Positions 25,869-32,698 are shown, numbered from the stretch's first letter. The stretch: 32,698 nt of DNA from Mycobacterium alsense (GCF_002086635.1 NZ_MVHD01000058.1:1-32698); one strand, 5' to 3'. The notes: generated by a model not told the origin, from the sequence alone. Made by a program: numbers and translations.

Positions 25869-27412
25869 GTGGCCGCCCCCCGCGGCGCCAGCGCCTCCAG
25901 GGCCCTGGCGAGCTCCACCCGGTCGTCGAACGGGCGGACCTCGGCGCCGGTGCGCTGCCCGCTCTCGTGGCCCTTACCCGCGACCAGGACGACGTCGCCG
26001 GGGCCCGCCCACGCCACGGCGTGGTCGATCGCCGCCCGGCGGTCGGCGATCTCGACCAGTTCGGCTTTGCCCCCCGTCGCGCCGGTGAGGATCTCGCGGC
26101 GGATCGCGGCGGGATCCTCACCGCGCGGGTTGTCGTCGGTGACGACGACCAAATCGGCCAGCTGCGCGGCGATCTCGCCCATCGGCGCCCGCTTGCCCGG
26201 GTCGCGTTCGCCCCCCGCGCCGAACACCACCGCCAGCCGCCGCCCCGGCCGCGCCAGGGCGGTGAGCACGGCGCGCAGGGCGCCCGGCTTGTGGGCGTAG
26301 TCGACCAGGGCGAGGAATTCCTGGCCTCGGTCGATCTCCTGCATGCGTCCGGGCACTTGGGTCCGCAGCAGCCCCGGCGCCGCCTGCGCCGGCGACACCC
26401 CCACCGCGTCCAGGATCGCCAGCGCGACAAGGGAATTGGCGACGTTGTAGTGGCCGGGCAGCCGGATGCCGATCCGGTGGTGCACGCCGGCGGGGTCGAC
26501 GGCGGTGAACTCGCTGCCGGCTTCCCAGGGGGTCACGTCCTCGACGCGCCAGTGGGCGGGCCGACCGGTGGCGCTGACGGTGATCGCATCGCCCGCGCGG
26601 GCGGCCATCTCGCGTCCGGCGTCGTCGTCGATGCACACGATCGCGGTGCGGGCGCGCAGCGGCGACCCGGGGTCGAACAGCGCCGCCTTGGCCTCGAAGT
26701 AGTCGGCCATCGTGCCGTGAAAGTCGAGGTGGTCGCGCGACAGGTTGGTGAAGGCCCCCACCGCGAACCCGGTGCCGTCCGCGCGCCCGAGCGTCAGCGC
26801 GTGGCTGGAGGCCTCCATCACCACGGTGTCCACGCCGCGTTCGGCCATCGCCGCGAGCATCGCCTGCAGCGCGGGGGCCTCCGGCGTGGTCAGGGCGCTG
26901 GGGATGTCGGCGCCGTCGATGCGGATGCCGACGGTGCCGATCAGCCCTGCCGTGCGGCCGCCGGCGCGCAGGCCGGACTCGACCAGATAGGTGGTGGTGG
27001 TCTTGCCCGACGTTCCGGTGATCCCGACGACGGTGATCTTTTCGGACGGGTTCCCGTAGACCGTGGCGGCCAGCCCGCCCAGCGCGGCGCGCGGCGCCGG
27101 GTGCACCAGGGTGGGCACGGCCTGGTCGGCCATCGCGGCGACCCCGTCGGCGTCGGTGAGCACCGCGACGGCACCGCGGGCGATCGCGTCGCCGACGAAC
27201 CCGGCGCCGTGCGTGGTCGAGCCGGGCAGCGCGGCGAACAGGTCGCCGGGCCGCACGTCCTGGGCGCGCAGCGTCACGCCGGTGACGGGCACGTCGGGGA
27301 CGGCCTTCGCGCCGCCGGCCGGCACGGCGCCGATCTGCGCCGCGAGCAGCGGCAACCGCGCGCCCCGCACGGCACTCGGTCGCAGCGCAGCGGTCACCGA
27401 CACCTCAGCCAC
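25865..27412 (-). CDS. murE: UDP-MurNAc-tripeptide synthetase MurE (meso-diaminopimelate type)
   Basis: 515 residues from GTG 27412, which has GGAGGTG about ten bases before it. GTGs at 27424, 27403 and 27397 are alternatives, and the open frame above 27430 is shadow. Motifs are the uridine-binding VTGVTLRAQDVRPGDLFAAL, ATP loop GITGTSGKTTTTY (130-142), TTPEAP, EASSHALTLGR, FTNLSRDHLDFHG, GRYN-like GHYNVANSLVAL and VVTDDNPRGEDP. The DNPR tetrad is the known marker for meso-DAP selectivity, as expected for a mycobacterium. It heads a run of coupled genes (murE-murF-mraY). In M. tuberculosis pbpB lies a few genes upstream on the same strand; here a plus-strand kinase island intervenes. Confidence 0.96.
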   Translation of the reverse strand: MAEVSVTAALRPSAVRGARLPLLAAQIGAVPAGGAKAVPDVPVTGVTLRAQDVRPGDLFAALPGSTTHGAGFVGDAIARGAVAVLTDADGVAAMADQAVPTLVHPAPRAALGGLAATVYGNPSEKITVVGITGTSGKTTTTYLVESGLRAGGRTAGLIGTVGIRIDGADIPSALTTPEAPALQAMLAAMAERGVDTVVMEASSHALTLGRADGTGFAVGAFTNLSRDHLDFHGTMADYFEAKAALFDPGSPLRARTAIVCIDDDAGREMAARAGDAITVSATGRPAHWRVEDVTPWEAGSEFTAVDPAGVHHRIGIRLPGHYNVANSLVALAILDAVGVSPAQAAPGLLRTQVPGRMQEIDRGQEFLALVDYAHKPGALRAVLTALARPGRRLAVVFGAGGERDPGKRAPMGEIAAQLADLVVVTDDNPRGEDPAAIRREILTGATGGKAELVEIADRRAAIDHAVAWAGPGDVVLVAGKGHESGQRTGAEVRPFDDRVELARALEALAPRGAAT

Positions 27413-27496
27413 AGCTAGCCACACCTCCGGTTCGCGCCATCCCCATGATCGGCCATGACACCCTACCGAGGCACACCCGGCCGTGAGGTTCGTCGC

Positions 27497-27525
27497 GGCG
27501 CCGGTGGCACTTCGGCACCGGCGCC
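27497..27525. repeat. Strong GC hairpin in the murE-lipoprotein spacer
   Basis: GGCGCCGGTG (27497-27506) and CACCGGCGCC (27516-27525) are perfect 10-bp arms around a 9-base loop. It lies 85 bases upstream of the murE start, in a divergent intergenic region. It could act as an mRNA leader structure or as a terminator left from an older gene order. No protein-coding frame fits. Confidence 0.5.
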
Positions 27526-27583
27526 CGCGCTCCCCGCTTTCCAAGGATCCTTCAAGTCCGTTGCCGCAACCTTCGGGTACCAA

Positions 27584-27600
27584 CGCACCCGTCGGGTGCG
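27584..27600. repeat. Small hairpin before the lipoprotein gene
   Basis: CGCACCC, loop GTC, GGGTGCG: a perfect 7-bp stem and 3-base loop. It sits about 37 bases before the ATG of the 27638 gene and ahead of its AAGGGGA ribosome site. It may be an operator or a leader hairpin. Confidence 0.4.
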
Positions 27601-27637
27601 GGCACACCAGGCTCCACCGGATGAAGGGGATTGAGCC

Positions 27638-27892
27638 ATGAAGATCGTTCTCGCCACAGCCGGCCTGCTCACCGCCGCCGCCCTCGCCGCATGCGGCGGG
27701 GGGTCCGGCCACAGCGCCTCCTACACCAACGGCTTCAAGTTCGCCGACGGCAACAGCCTGCTGCAGACGCAGGCGCAGATGCTGGGTCCCTCCACCATCT
27801 GCGGCTCCTGGGCGACAAACCAGGCTCAGGGCTTCAACCAGCGGGAGTGGATTCAGGGCTGCCAGGACGCCCTGGCGAAGGCAAAGAGCTGA
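27638..27892 (+). CDS. Small secreted lipoprotein, unknown function
   Basis: 84 residues from ATG 27638, with AAGGGGA upstream. A signal sequence (MKIVLATAGLLTAAALAAC) ends in a good lipobox LAAC with lipidated Cys19. The 65-residue mature part is Gly/Ser/Gln/Asn-rich and has two further cysteines (C55 in STICGSW, C75 in QGCQDA) that could form a disulfide. I do not recognise a named family. It precedes the kinase-like gene by 100 bases on the same strand, so the two may be co-expressed. That lipoprotein and receptor act together is a guess from position. Confidence 0.8.
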   Translation: MKIVLATAGLLTAAALAACGGGSGHSASYTNGFKFADGNSLLQTQAQMLGPSTICGSWATNQAQGFNQREWIQGCQDALAKAKS

Positions 27893-27992
27893 AGCCACAT
27901 CCGGCCGCCCCGATTCCCACACGCATCCGGCCAAAATCTTTGAAGATGGTTGTCTGACCTTCGGTGACGGCCGATGTCGTAAAGGGGCTGCC

Positions 27993-29444
27993 ATGACAGC
28001 GCAGGTGATCCAGCGCGACCGGTTGGGGGTGCTGACCAAGATCGGGCAGGGCGGCCAGGGCGTGGTCTATGCCGCCCCCAACGTCAAAACCAAGTTCGCG
28101 GCCTCGATGGTCTTCAAGGAATACAAGAGCCAGACCCGCGCCGATATCGATTTCACCGCCCTGGCCGCCATGCCCGCCCTGGTGGAGGACTCACTGTCCT
28201 ACCGCGAAGCCGAACGGCTGGTCTCCATCGCGGCCTGGCCGTGCGCCCTCGTCGAGAAGGACGGCACCTCAATGGGATTCGTGATGCCGGCCATTCCCGA
28301 GGATTTCTTCATCCCGCTCACCACGGTGAAGGGAGTTTCGTCCACCACCGCGGAATTCCAGCACCTGTTGAATCACCAATCGGTGTTGGAGGCGCGAGGC
28401 ATCGAGATCGACGACGCGCAGCGCTATTCGCTCTTGCGCGAGGCCGCCTCCGCCCTGGCGTTTTTGCACCGGAACGGGGTGTGCGTAGGCGACGTCTCTC
28501 CGAAAAACCTGCTGTTCAGCCTGACACCGCACGCGGCGGTCTACTTCATCGACTGCGACGCCATGCGCATCAACGACGTCTCGGCACTGCGGCAGGTCGA
28601 GACACCCGGGTGGGACGTTCCGCCGGGAGAGCCACTGGCCACCATCTATTCCGACACCTACAAGCTCGGACTGCTCGCGCTGCGGCTGTTGGCCGGCGAC
28701 CACGACACCAGGAACCCGGCCCACCTGCCAGCAACGACACCCGATCTGCTGCGCCAGATCATCACCGACACGTTGCGGAACGAGCCACACAGCCGCCCAC
28801 TGCCCGAAGCCTGGACCTACGTGCTGGGCCACGCCATCGAACACGCCCAACACCGCCAAAAGACCGCGGCCGCAGTCCCGGTGGCCGCCGCACTCGACCC
28901 CCCGCCCATACCTGTCGTCCATTCCCGACCGTCGACGCCCACCGCTCGCCCCAAACCACCGAGCCCTCCCAGGGCTGCGCCGGTGGCGGCAGGTCCCGCG
29001 CCCGCGCAGAGCGCGCCCGACGCGACCGCGCGTCGCCCGTGGACCGTGACCGCCGCGGCGGTCATCGCCATTCTGGACGCCGCCACCTTCGCCGCATTCG
29101 CAATCTTTTTCCGTTACTTCTTTCTGGTTGGCTTGGTGGCCGGACTCGCGATCGTCGTGCTCCTCGTCGGCGGCGCGATCGCCGCATGGCGAGGCGTCAG
29201 CAGGACCGTGCTGTTCGTCGCAGCGCCCCTGGCGTTCGCCGCCGGCATCGCTTTCCGCGATTTTCCGCCGATGATCAGCCTGGCCGCAATGCTGGCGATT
29301 TCAATGCTGCTGCTGACACGGTCGAGCAGGGATTTTTTTGGTGCGTATGCAGAGAAAAAGCGGTCGTCGGGCCCTCTCCCCCGGCGCTCAGTCCTGACGC
29401 GCCACCCGCGTTTGTGCGATCTCCCCTCGGAATCGCAATGTTGA
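27993..29444 (+). CDS. Membrane-anchored Ser/Thr-protein-kinase-like protein (first frame of a split kinase-sensor locus)
   Basis: 483 residues from ATG 27993, with AAAGGGG upstream. The kinase domain spans about 10-285. It has the glycine loop IGQGGQGVVY (17-26), likely ATP Lys42 (VFKEYK), catalytic loop GDVSPKN (D167, N172) without the usual His-Arg, metal Asp187 in FIDCD instead of DFG, TPGWDVPPGE for the P+1/APE region, and SDTYKLGLL. These substitutions recall kinases of the branch with lID-DSFQI motifs, so catalytic residues are present though atypical. A Pro/Ala-rich linker (about 300-348) leads to four hydrophobic helices (about 351-442). After residue 449 (T7 run 29333-29339) the frame ends in an Arg/Ser/Pro-rich tail that looks out of frame. 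The sensor domain continues in the -1 frame, from 29438 if read as its own gene. Confidence 0.82.
   Translation: MTAQVIQRDRLGVLTKIGQGGQGVVYAAPNVKTKFAASMVFKEYKSQTRADIDFTALAAMPALVEDSLSYREAERLVSIAAWPCALVEKDGTSMGFVMPAIPEDFFIPLTTVKGVSSTTAEFQHLLNHQSVLEARGIEIDDAQRYSLLREAASALAFLHRNGVCVGDVSPKNLLFSLTPHAAVYFIDCDAMRINDVSALRQVETPGWDVPPGEPLATIYSDTYKLGLLALRLLAGDHDTRNPAHLPATTPDLLRQIITDTLRNEPHSRPLPEAWTYVLGHAIEHAQHRQKTAAAVPVAAALDPPPIPVVHSRPSTPTARPKPPSPPRAAPVAAGPAPAQSAPDATARRPWTVTAAAVIAILDAATFAAFAIFFRYFFLVGLVAGLAIVVLLVGGAIAAWRGVSRTVLFVAAPLAFAAGIAFRDFPPMISLAAMLAISMLLLTRSSRDFFGAYAEKKRSSGPLPRRSVLTRHPRLCDLPSESQC
29333..29339 (+). other. T7 run in slippery T TTT TTT register
   Basis: The kinase frame reads GAT TTT TTT GGT, so the seven T's form an X XXY YYZ slippery heptamer in phase. 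A -1 shift, or one more T, would carry the frame on as GAT TTT TTT TGG TGC, through a Pro-rich linker, into the sensor gene. It is equally a typical site for an indel or a sequencing error. Confidence 0.6.
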
Positions 29445-30100
29445 TTGCGGTTGTCGGCATCGCTGTGGTCATTGTCGTCAACGTCGTTGCCAGACAACGG
29501 CACTCGCAGGCGTCCCAACCGACGGGACCAAGGCCGGTCACGAGCGCCGCGCTGGACAATCTGTTGCTCACCCCCGCCGAAACCAACACCGCCATGGGCG
29601 CCACCGATATCGTCGCCACGCGACCACCCACCGAAAGCGGCTGGAGCGAAGAACCCTCCTTGTCGGACAAGGCATGCCAATCCTTGAACCACCCGGCCGT
29701 GACCGCCGATGGCGCCTACGCCGGCAGCGGGTGGTACGCGGTTCGCGGGCAGATTCTGCAAGACCCCACCGCGAATTTCAGGGTCGCGGAGGCGGTCGTG
29801 CTGTTTCCCACGGCCGACAAGGCGTCCGCCTTCTCCGCCGCCTCAGCCCAAGATTGGCTGGCATGCTCCAACCGCGAGTACACCACCGGCGGCACCGCGT
29901 GGGCCGTGGGGCCGATCTCCAACGCCAACGGCACCCTCAGCGCACCCCAAAATCAAACGGACAACGTCAGCTGGCAGTGCCAGCGGGCGCTGGCCGTCGT
30001 CAAGAACGTCGCCGTCGACATCAGGGCCTGCAAATACGGAGTGGGTGACGCCGCGGTCGACATCGCCCGCCAGATCGCCGCCAAGGTGCCCACCACGTAG
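29438..30100 (+). CDS. PknH-like extracellular sensor domain protein with one TM helix
   Basis: 220 residues if it starts at ATG 29438, which overlaps the kinase stop by seven bases; in the same frame the reading is open back past the T7 run. One membrane helix covers about 2-18 (LIAVVGIAVVIVVNVVA). After a short polar linker comes a PknH-type C-terminal sensor domain (about 38-216): LLLTPAETNTAMGA, SDKACQSL, GSGWYAVRGQ, WLACSN and VSWQCQRAL, with four cysteines (C80, C143, C181, C198). In PknH family members four cysteines form two disulfides. In M. tuberculosis such domains are the outside part of a receptor kinase, so this piece probably belongs with the upstream kinase. No ribosome site is clear, which favours coupling or frameshifting. 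Confidence 0.82.
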   Translation: MLIAVVGIAVVIVVNVVARQRHSQASQPTGPRPVTSAALDNLLLTPAETNTAMGATDIVATRPPTESGWSEEPSLSDKACQSLNHPAVTADGAYAGSGWYAVRGQILQDPTANFRVAEAVVLFPTADKASAFSAASAQDWLACSNREYTTGGTAWAVGPISNANGTLSAPQNQTDNVSWQCQRALAVVKNVAVDIRACKYGVGDAAVDIARQIAAKVPTT

Positions 30101-30121
30101 TGGAAGCTGCCCGGGCTGATC

Positions 30122-30206
30122 GCCGGCGCCACACCGCGAGACTGCAACTACCGACACATCGGCCGAGTGGGCCTGTCGGTACTTGCAGTCTCGCGGTGGT
30201 GCCGGC
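30122..30206. repeat. Long imperfect inverted repeat between convergent genes
   Basis: Left arm 30122-30156 and right arm 30174-30206 flank a 17-base loop. The core pairs over 24 bases (from ACCGCGAGACTGCAA into TACCGACA) with a single mismatch, then GCCGGC pairs again beyond a small bulge. It lies between the sensor stop (30100) and the pbpB stop (30212). It may be a bidirectional terminator or a dispersed palindromic repeat. Confidence 0.75.
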
Positions 30207-30211
30207 CGCCG

Positions 30212-32251
30212 CTAGGTGGCCTGCAGCGTCAGCGGCGGACCGGGATCCGGTGACAGCGGCACGTTCTCGCGCTGCATCATCCAGCCGGCGATGTTGTGGA
30301 ACAGCGGGGCGGCCGAGTGCCCGGGCGTGCCGTCGGCGTTGCGCTGCGGGTTGTCCATCATGATGCCGATGACGTAGCGCGGGTTGTCGACGGTGGCCAT
30401 GCCGGCGAAGGTGATCCAGTAGACGTCGTCGAAGTAGCAGCCGCAACCGGGGTTGATCTGCTGCGCGGTGCCCGTCTTGCCGGCGATCTGGTAGCCGGCC
30501 ACCGCCGCGGCCGGCCCGGTGCCCTGCTGGTATCCCATCGGGTCGCGTTGCACCACGGCGCGCAGCATGCCCCGCACGGTCTGAGCGGTCTGCGGCGACA
30601 CCACCCGGACGCCTTCCGGGCGCGGCTCCTCGGTGCGGGTGCCGTCGGGGGCGATCGTGGCCTTGATGATCCGCGGCGGCATCCGCAGCCCGTCGTTGGC
30701 GATCGTCTGGTACATGGCGGTCATCTGCAGCAAGGTCATCGAAAGGCCTTGGCCGATGGGCAGGTTCGAGAACGTGCTGCCCGACCACTGGTCGATCGGC
30801 GGCACCAGGCCCGCGCTCTCCCCCGGCAGCCCGACGTTGGTGCGCTGGCCGAGCCCGAACTTGCGGACCATGTCGTAGAAGCGCTCCGGACCGACCCGCT
30901 GGGCCAGCATCAGGGTGCCGACGTTCGACGACTTCCCGAAGACGCCGGTGGTGGTGTACGGCATCACGCCGTGTTCCCAGGCGTCGTGCACGCTGACGCC
31001 GCCCATCTGGATCGAGCCGGGGACGTGCAGCACCTCGTCGGGGTTGGACAGCCCGTATTCGATCACCGACGACGCGGTGATCACCTTGTTCACCGAGCCC
31101 GGCTCGAACGGGGAGGACACCGCCGGGTTGCCCAGTTGCCGGTCACCCTGGCGCCCGATGTCCTGCGAAGGGTCGAACGTGTTGTCGTTGGCCATGGCCA
31201 GCACCTCGCCGGTCTTGGAGTCGAGCACCACGGCCGAAACGTTGTGCGCCCCGGACAGGTTCTTGGCCTGCTGGACCTGCTGCTGCACGTAGAACTGAAT
31301 GTCGTCGTCGATGGTCAGCTGCACGGTGGAGCCGTTGACGGCCCGGTGCCGGTTGCGGTAGCTGCCGGGAATGACGACGCCGTCGGAGCCGCGGTCATAG
31401 GTGACCGAGCCGTCGGTGCCCGACAGCACGGAGTCCAGGGAGTCCTCCAACCCCAGCAGCCCGTGGCCGTCCCAGTCGATGCCGCCGACGATGTTGGCCG
31501 CCAGCGATCCGCCCGGATATTGACGCAGATCCTGCCGTTCCGAGCCGACCTCGGGGAACTTGTCGGAGATCGCGCCGGCGACGGCGGGGTCGACGGCGCG
31601 CGCCAGGTAGACGAAATTGTCGTTGCTGCGCAGCTTTTTCAGCACCGTGGCGAAATCCGGCTTGTTGTTCAGCCGCGCGGAGACCTCCTTGGCGATGTCC
31701 CGCAGCCTCTCGTCCGGATCGGGGGCGGAAGGGTGCTTGTTTTTCGCCTCCTCGAGTTGCTGGCGAATCCGCTTGGGCTGGAACGTCAGCGCGCGCGACT
31801 CGATGGTGAACGCGAGTTGCTCGCTGTTGCGGTCGACGATGCTGCCGCGAACCGCCTTTTCGACGTCGGTGACCTTGAGCTGTCCGGCCGCCTGGGCACG
31901 CAGCTTCGGCGCGTTGGTGACCTGCAGGGCGAACAGCTGCACCGCCGCCACCACGATCATGACCAGGATGACGGCGTTGCCGGCCCGGTGCCGGAAGACG
32001 AACGACGCGCCCCGCGAACCGGTCTCGAGGATCTGGCGGGTGCGCCGCTGCCGCGCCGAGTGGCCGGCGGCGACGGGTCCCTGCCCTTTGGCCGCGCGGG
32101 TCTGCTCGCCCCGCTTCGGCTTGCTGGCGCGCTTCGGCTTGCTGGCGCGCTTCGGCTGCCGGACCGCCTTGGGCTCCTGCGGTTTACCGGGGCCGCGCGC
32201 CGGCCGCGCCGGCTGCGACCGCCGGGTGCGCCTGCCGTCGCCGCGGCTCAC
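30212..32251 (-). CDS. pbpB: Septal transpeptidase PbpB (FtsI, PBP3)
   Basis: 679 residues from GTG 32251, overlapping the previous stop (GTGA); the same length as I recall for M. tuberculosis PbpB. A very basic cytoplasmic N-terminus (1-88) contains a tandem KRASKP repeat. One membrane helix spans about 92-110. The dimerisation domain (RGSIVDRN near 135-142) is followed by the transpeptidase domain with the active-site SVNK (S386-K389), SSN (441-443) and KTGTA (592-596). It crosslinks septal peptidoglycan with FtsW. GCGCYFDDVYW is a Cys-bearing segment also present in M. tuberculosis PbpB. It ends facing the kinase island. Confidence 0.98.
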   Translation of the reverse strand: MSRGDGRRTRRSQPARPARGPGKPQEPKAVRQPKRASKPKRASKPKRGEQTRAAKGQGPVAAGHSARQRRTRQILETGSRGASFVFRHRAGNAVILVMIVVAAVQLFALQVTNAPKLRAQAAGQLKVTDVEKAVRGSIVDRNSEQLAFTIESRALTFQPKRIRQQLEEAKNKHPSAPDPDERLRDIAKEVSARLNNKPDFATVLKKLRSNDNFVYLARAVDPAVAGAISDKFPEVGSERQDLRQYPGGSLAANIVGGIDWDGHGLLGLEDSLDSVLSGTDGSVTYDRGSDGVVIPGSYRNRHRAVNGSTVQLTIDDDIQFYVQQQVQQAKNLSGAHNVSAVVLDSKTGEVLAMANDNTFDPSQDIGRQGDRQLGNPAVSSPFEPGSVNKVITASSVIEYGLSNPDEVLHVPGSIQMGGVSVHDAWEHGVMPYTTTGVFGKSSNVGTLMLAQRVGPERFYDMVRKFGLGQRTNVGLPGESAGLVPPIDQWSGSTFSNLPIGQGLSMTLLQMTAMYQTIANDGLRMPPRIIKATIAPDGTRTEEPRPEGVRVVSPQTAQTVRGMLRAVVQRDPMGYQQGTGPAAAVAGYQIAGKTGTAQQINPGCGCYFDDVYWITFAGMATVDNPRYVIGIMMDNPQRNADGTPGHSAAPLFHNIAGWMMQRENVPLSPDPGPPLTLQAT
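32112..32157 (-). repeat. 18-bp tandem repeat inside pbpB
   Basis: The unit CGCTTCGGCTTGCTGGCG occurs twice in full (32112-32129, 32130-32147) and half of a third copy follows. It encodes KRASKP units in the basic cytoplasmic tail of PbpB. The length is a multiple of three, so copy-number change would keep the frame. Confidence 0.85.
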
Positions 32252-32697
32252 CTGGGGGCACCCGGCGTCACGGCGGCGGGCGGCGCCACCGCCCCGGGAG
32301 CGAGTGGGACCCCCGCCTGTGGGGCCTGCGGGGGCCGGGCCGCCCGGGGCGGCCCCGGTTGCACCGGGACCGGCACCTCCGCGGGTAGCGCGGGTGACGG
32401 CGCGGGGGCCGGGATGGGCAGCCCGCCAAGGGGGATCGATACCTCGGCGGGTCCGGTGGGCGCCGCCGCCGGAGGCGGGCCCGGCAGCCCCGGCGTCGGC
32501 AGCACTCCGTGGAACTGCCCGGTGGCGGGCCCGCCGGGCATCCCCGGCAGCGGCGCGGCGGGCGCGGCGGGCAGGTGCTGGCCGCCCACGGTCGACGCCC
32601 CGTCCGGCGCCCGCAACAGCGCCTCGGGCCCCGGCCTCGGCGGAACGGCCGGGCCGCCGGGCGGCGGTTGCACGCGAACCGGGACCTCCGGGGGCAG
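32248..32697 (-). CDS. Pro-rich C-terminal part of the gene upstream of pbpB (Rv2164c-like; 5' end outside window)
   Basis: The frame enters from the right edge and stops at 32248, with TGA overlapping the pbpB GTG (GTGA). The visible 149 residues are almost entirely Pro, Ala, Gly and Val (PPEVPVRVQPPPGGPAVPPRPGP-like text), with no domain. In M. tuberculosis this place holds Rv2164c, a Pro-rich membrane protein proposed to play the part of FtsL in the divisome. The identity here rests on position and Pro-rich composition; the membrane helix and coiled coil would be outside the window. Confidence 0.75.
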   Translation of the reverse strand: MPPEVPVRVQPPPGGPAVPPRPGPEALLRAPDGASTVGGQHLPAAPAAPLPGMPGGPATGQFHGVLPTPGLPGPPPAAAPTGPAEVSIPLGGLPIPAPAPSPALPAEVPVPVQPGPPRAARPPQAPQAGVPLAPGAVAPPAAVTPGAPR

Positions 32698-32698
32698 C

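Noticed and set aside
27425..28039. Upstream extension of the murE frame into the lipoprotein gene
   Set aside because: Extension has no conserved content and crosses the divergent spacer; the GTG at 27412 with GGAGGTG fits better.
28470..28560. Calling the kinase-like protein a dead pseudokinase
   Set aside because: HRD and DFG are altered, but the Asp, Asn and metal Asp positions are filled (GDVSPKN, IDCD), so activity cannot be excluded.
28241..29437. Long frame overlapping the kinase ahead of the sensor domain
   Set aside because: Only the part after about 29340 looks like real protein. The upstream part is an Arg/Pro/Gly-rich shadow of the kinase.

Overview
The window is high-GC actinobacterial DNA. 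Gene content and order point to a slow-growing Mycobacterium: a PGRS-type Gly-Asn repeat tail, a PE-family gene, Wag31, and a division and cell-wall (dcw) cluster that follows, gene for gene, the Rv2133c to Rv2164c order I recall from M. tuberculosis. It is clearly not M. tuberculosis itself. Several interruptions differ, and the species cannot be fixed from this sequence alone.

Layout. (1) 1-481 is the 3' end of a PGRS-like gene, converging on a minus-strand group at 553-2776: a PI3/4-kinase-like SCO1664-family protein, a DUF3090 protein and a histidine-phosphatase-family protein, followed by a small conserved protein at 2838-3140. (2) 3250-5659 on the plus strand carries lppL, a DUF5703 gene and pyrD, joined by two GTGA stop/start overlaps. 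(3) 5874-7913 is a solo PE gene with a Gly-Leu linker and a large C-terminal domain. (4) 7960-10917 holds a PEBP-family protein, an M20 peptidase, tRNA-Leu(GAG) and a phosphoribosyltransferase. (5) 10922-27412 on the minus strand is the dcw block. In transcription order it reads murE, murF, mraY, murD, ftsW, murG, murC, ftsQ, ftsZ, pgeF (yfiH), yggS, sepF, yggT, wag31 and a small membrane protein. (6) 27638-30100 on the plus strand is an accessory island breaking the cluster between murE and pbpB: a small lipoprotein, a membrane-anchored Ser/Thr-kinase-like protein and a PknH-type extracellular sensor domain. (7) 30212 to the end holds pbpB (ftsI) and the 3' part of the Pro-rich gene upstream of it.

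How it works together. MurC, MurD, MurE and MurF build the UDP-MurNAc-pentapeptide; MraY and MurG make lipid I and lipid II. FtsW with PbpB polymerise and crosslink septal peptidoglycan under FtsZ, SepF and FtsQ, while Wag31 directs polar growth. PgeF and YggS are the usual passengers. Eight GTGA overlaps tie the genes into translationally coupled runs.

Most unusual signal. At 27993-30100 the kinase and sensor frames are offset by one base. The kinase frame contains a T7 run in exact T TTT TTT slippery register just before the frames diverge. The sequence therefore fits either a broken kinase-sensor receptor, a frameshift-controlled one, or two overlapping genes. No gene-free stretch exceeds 300 bases.
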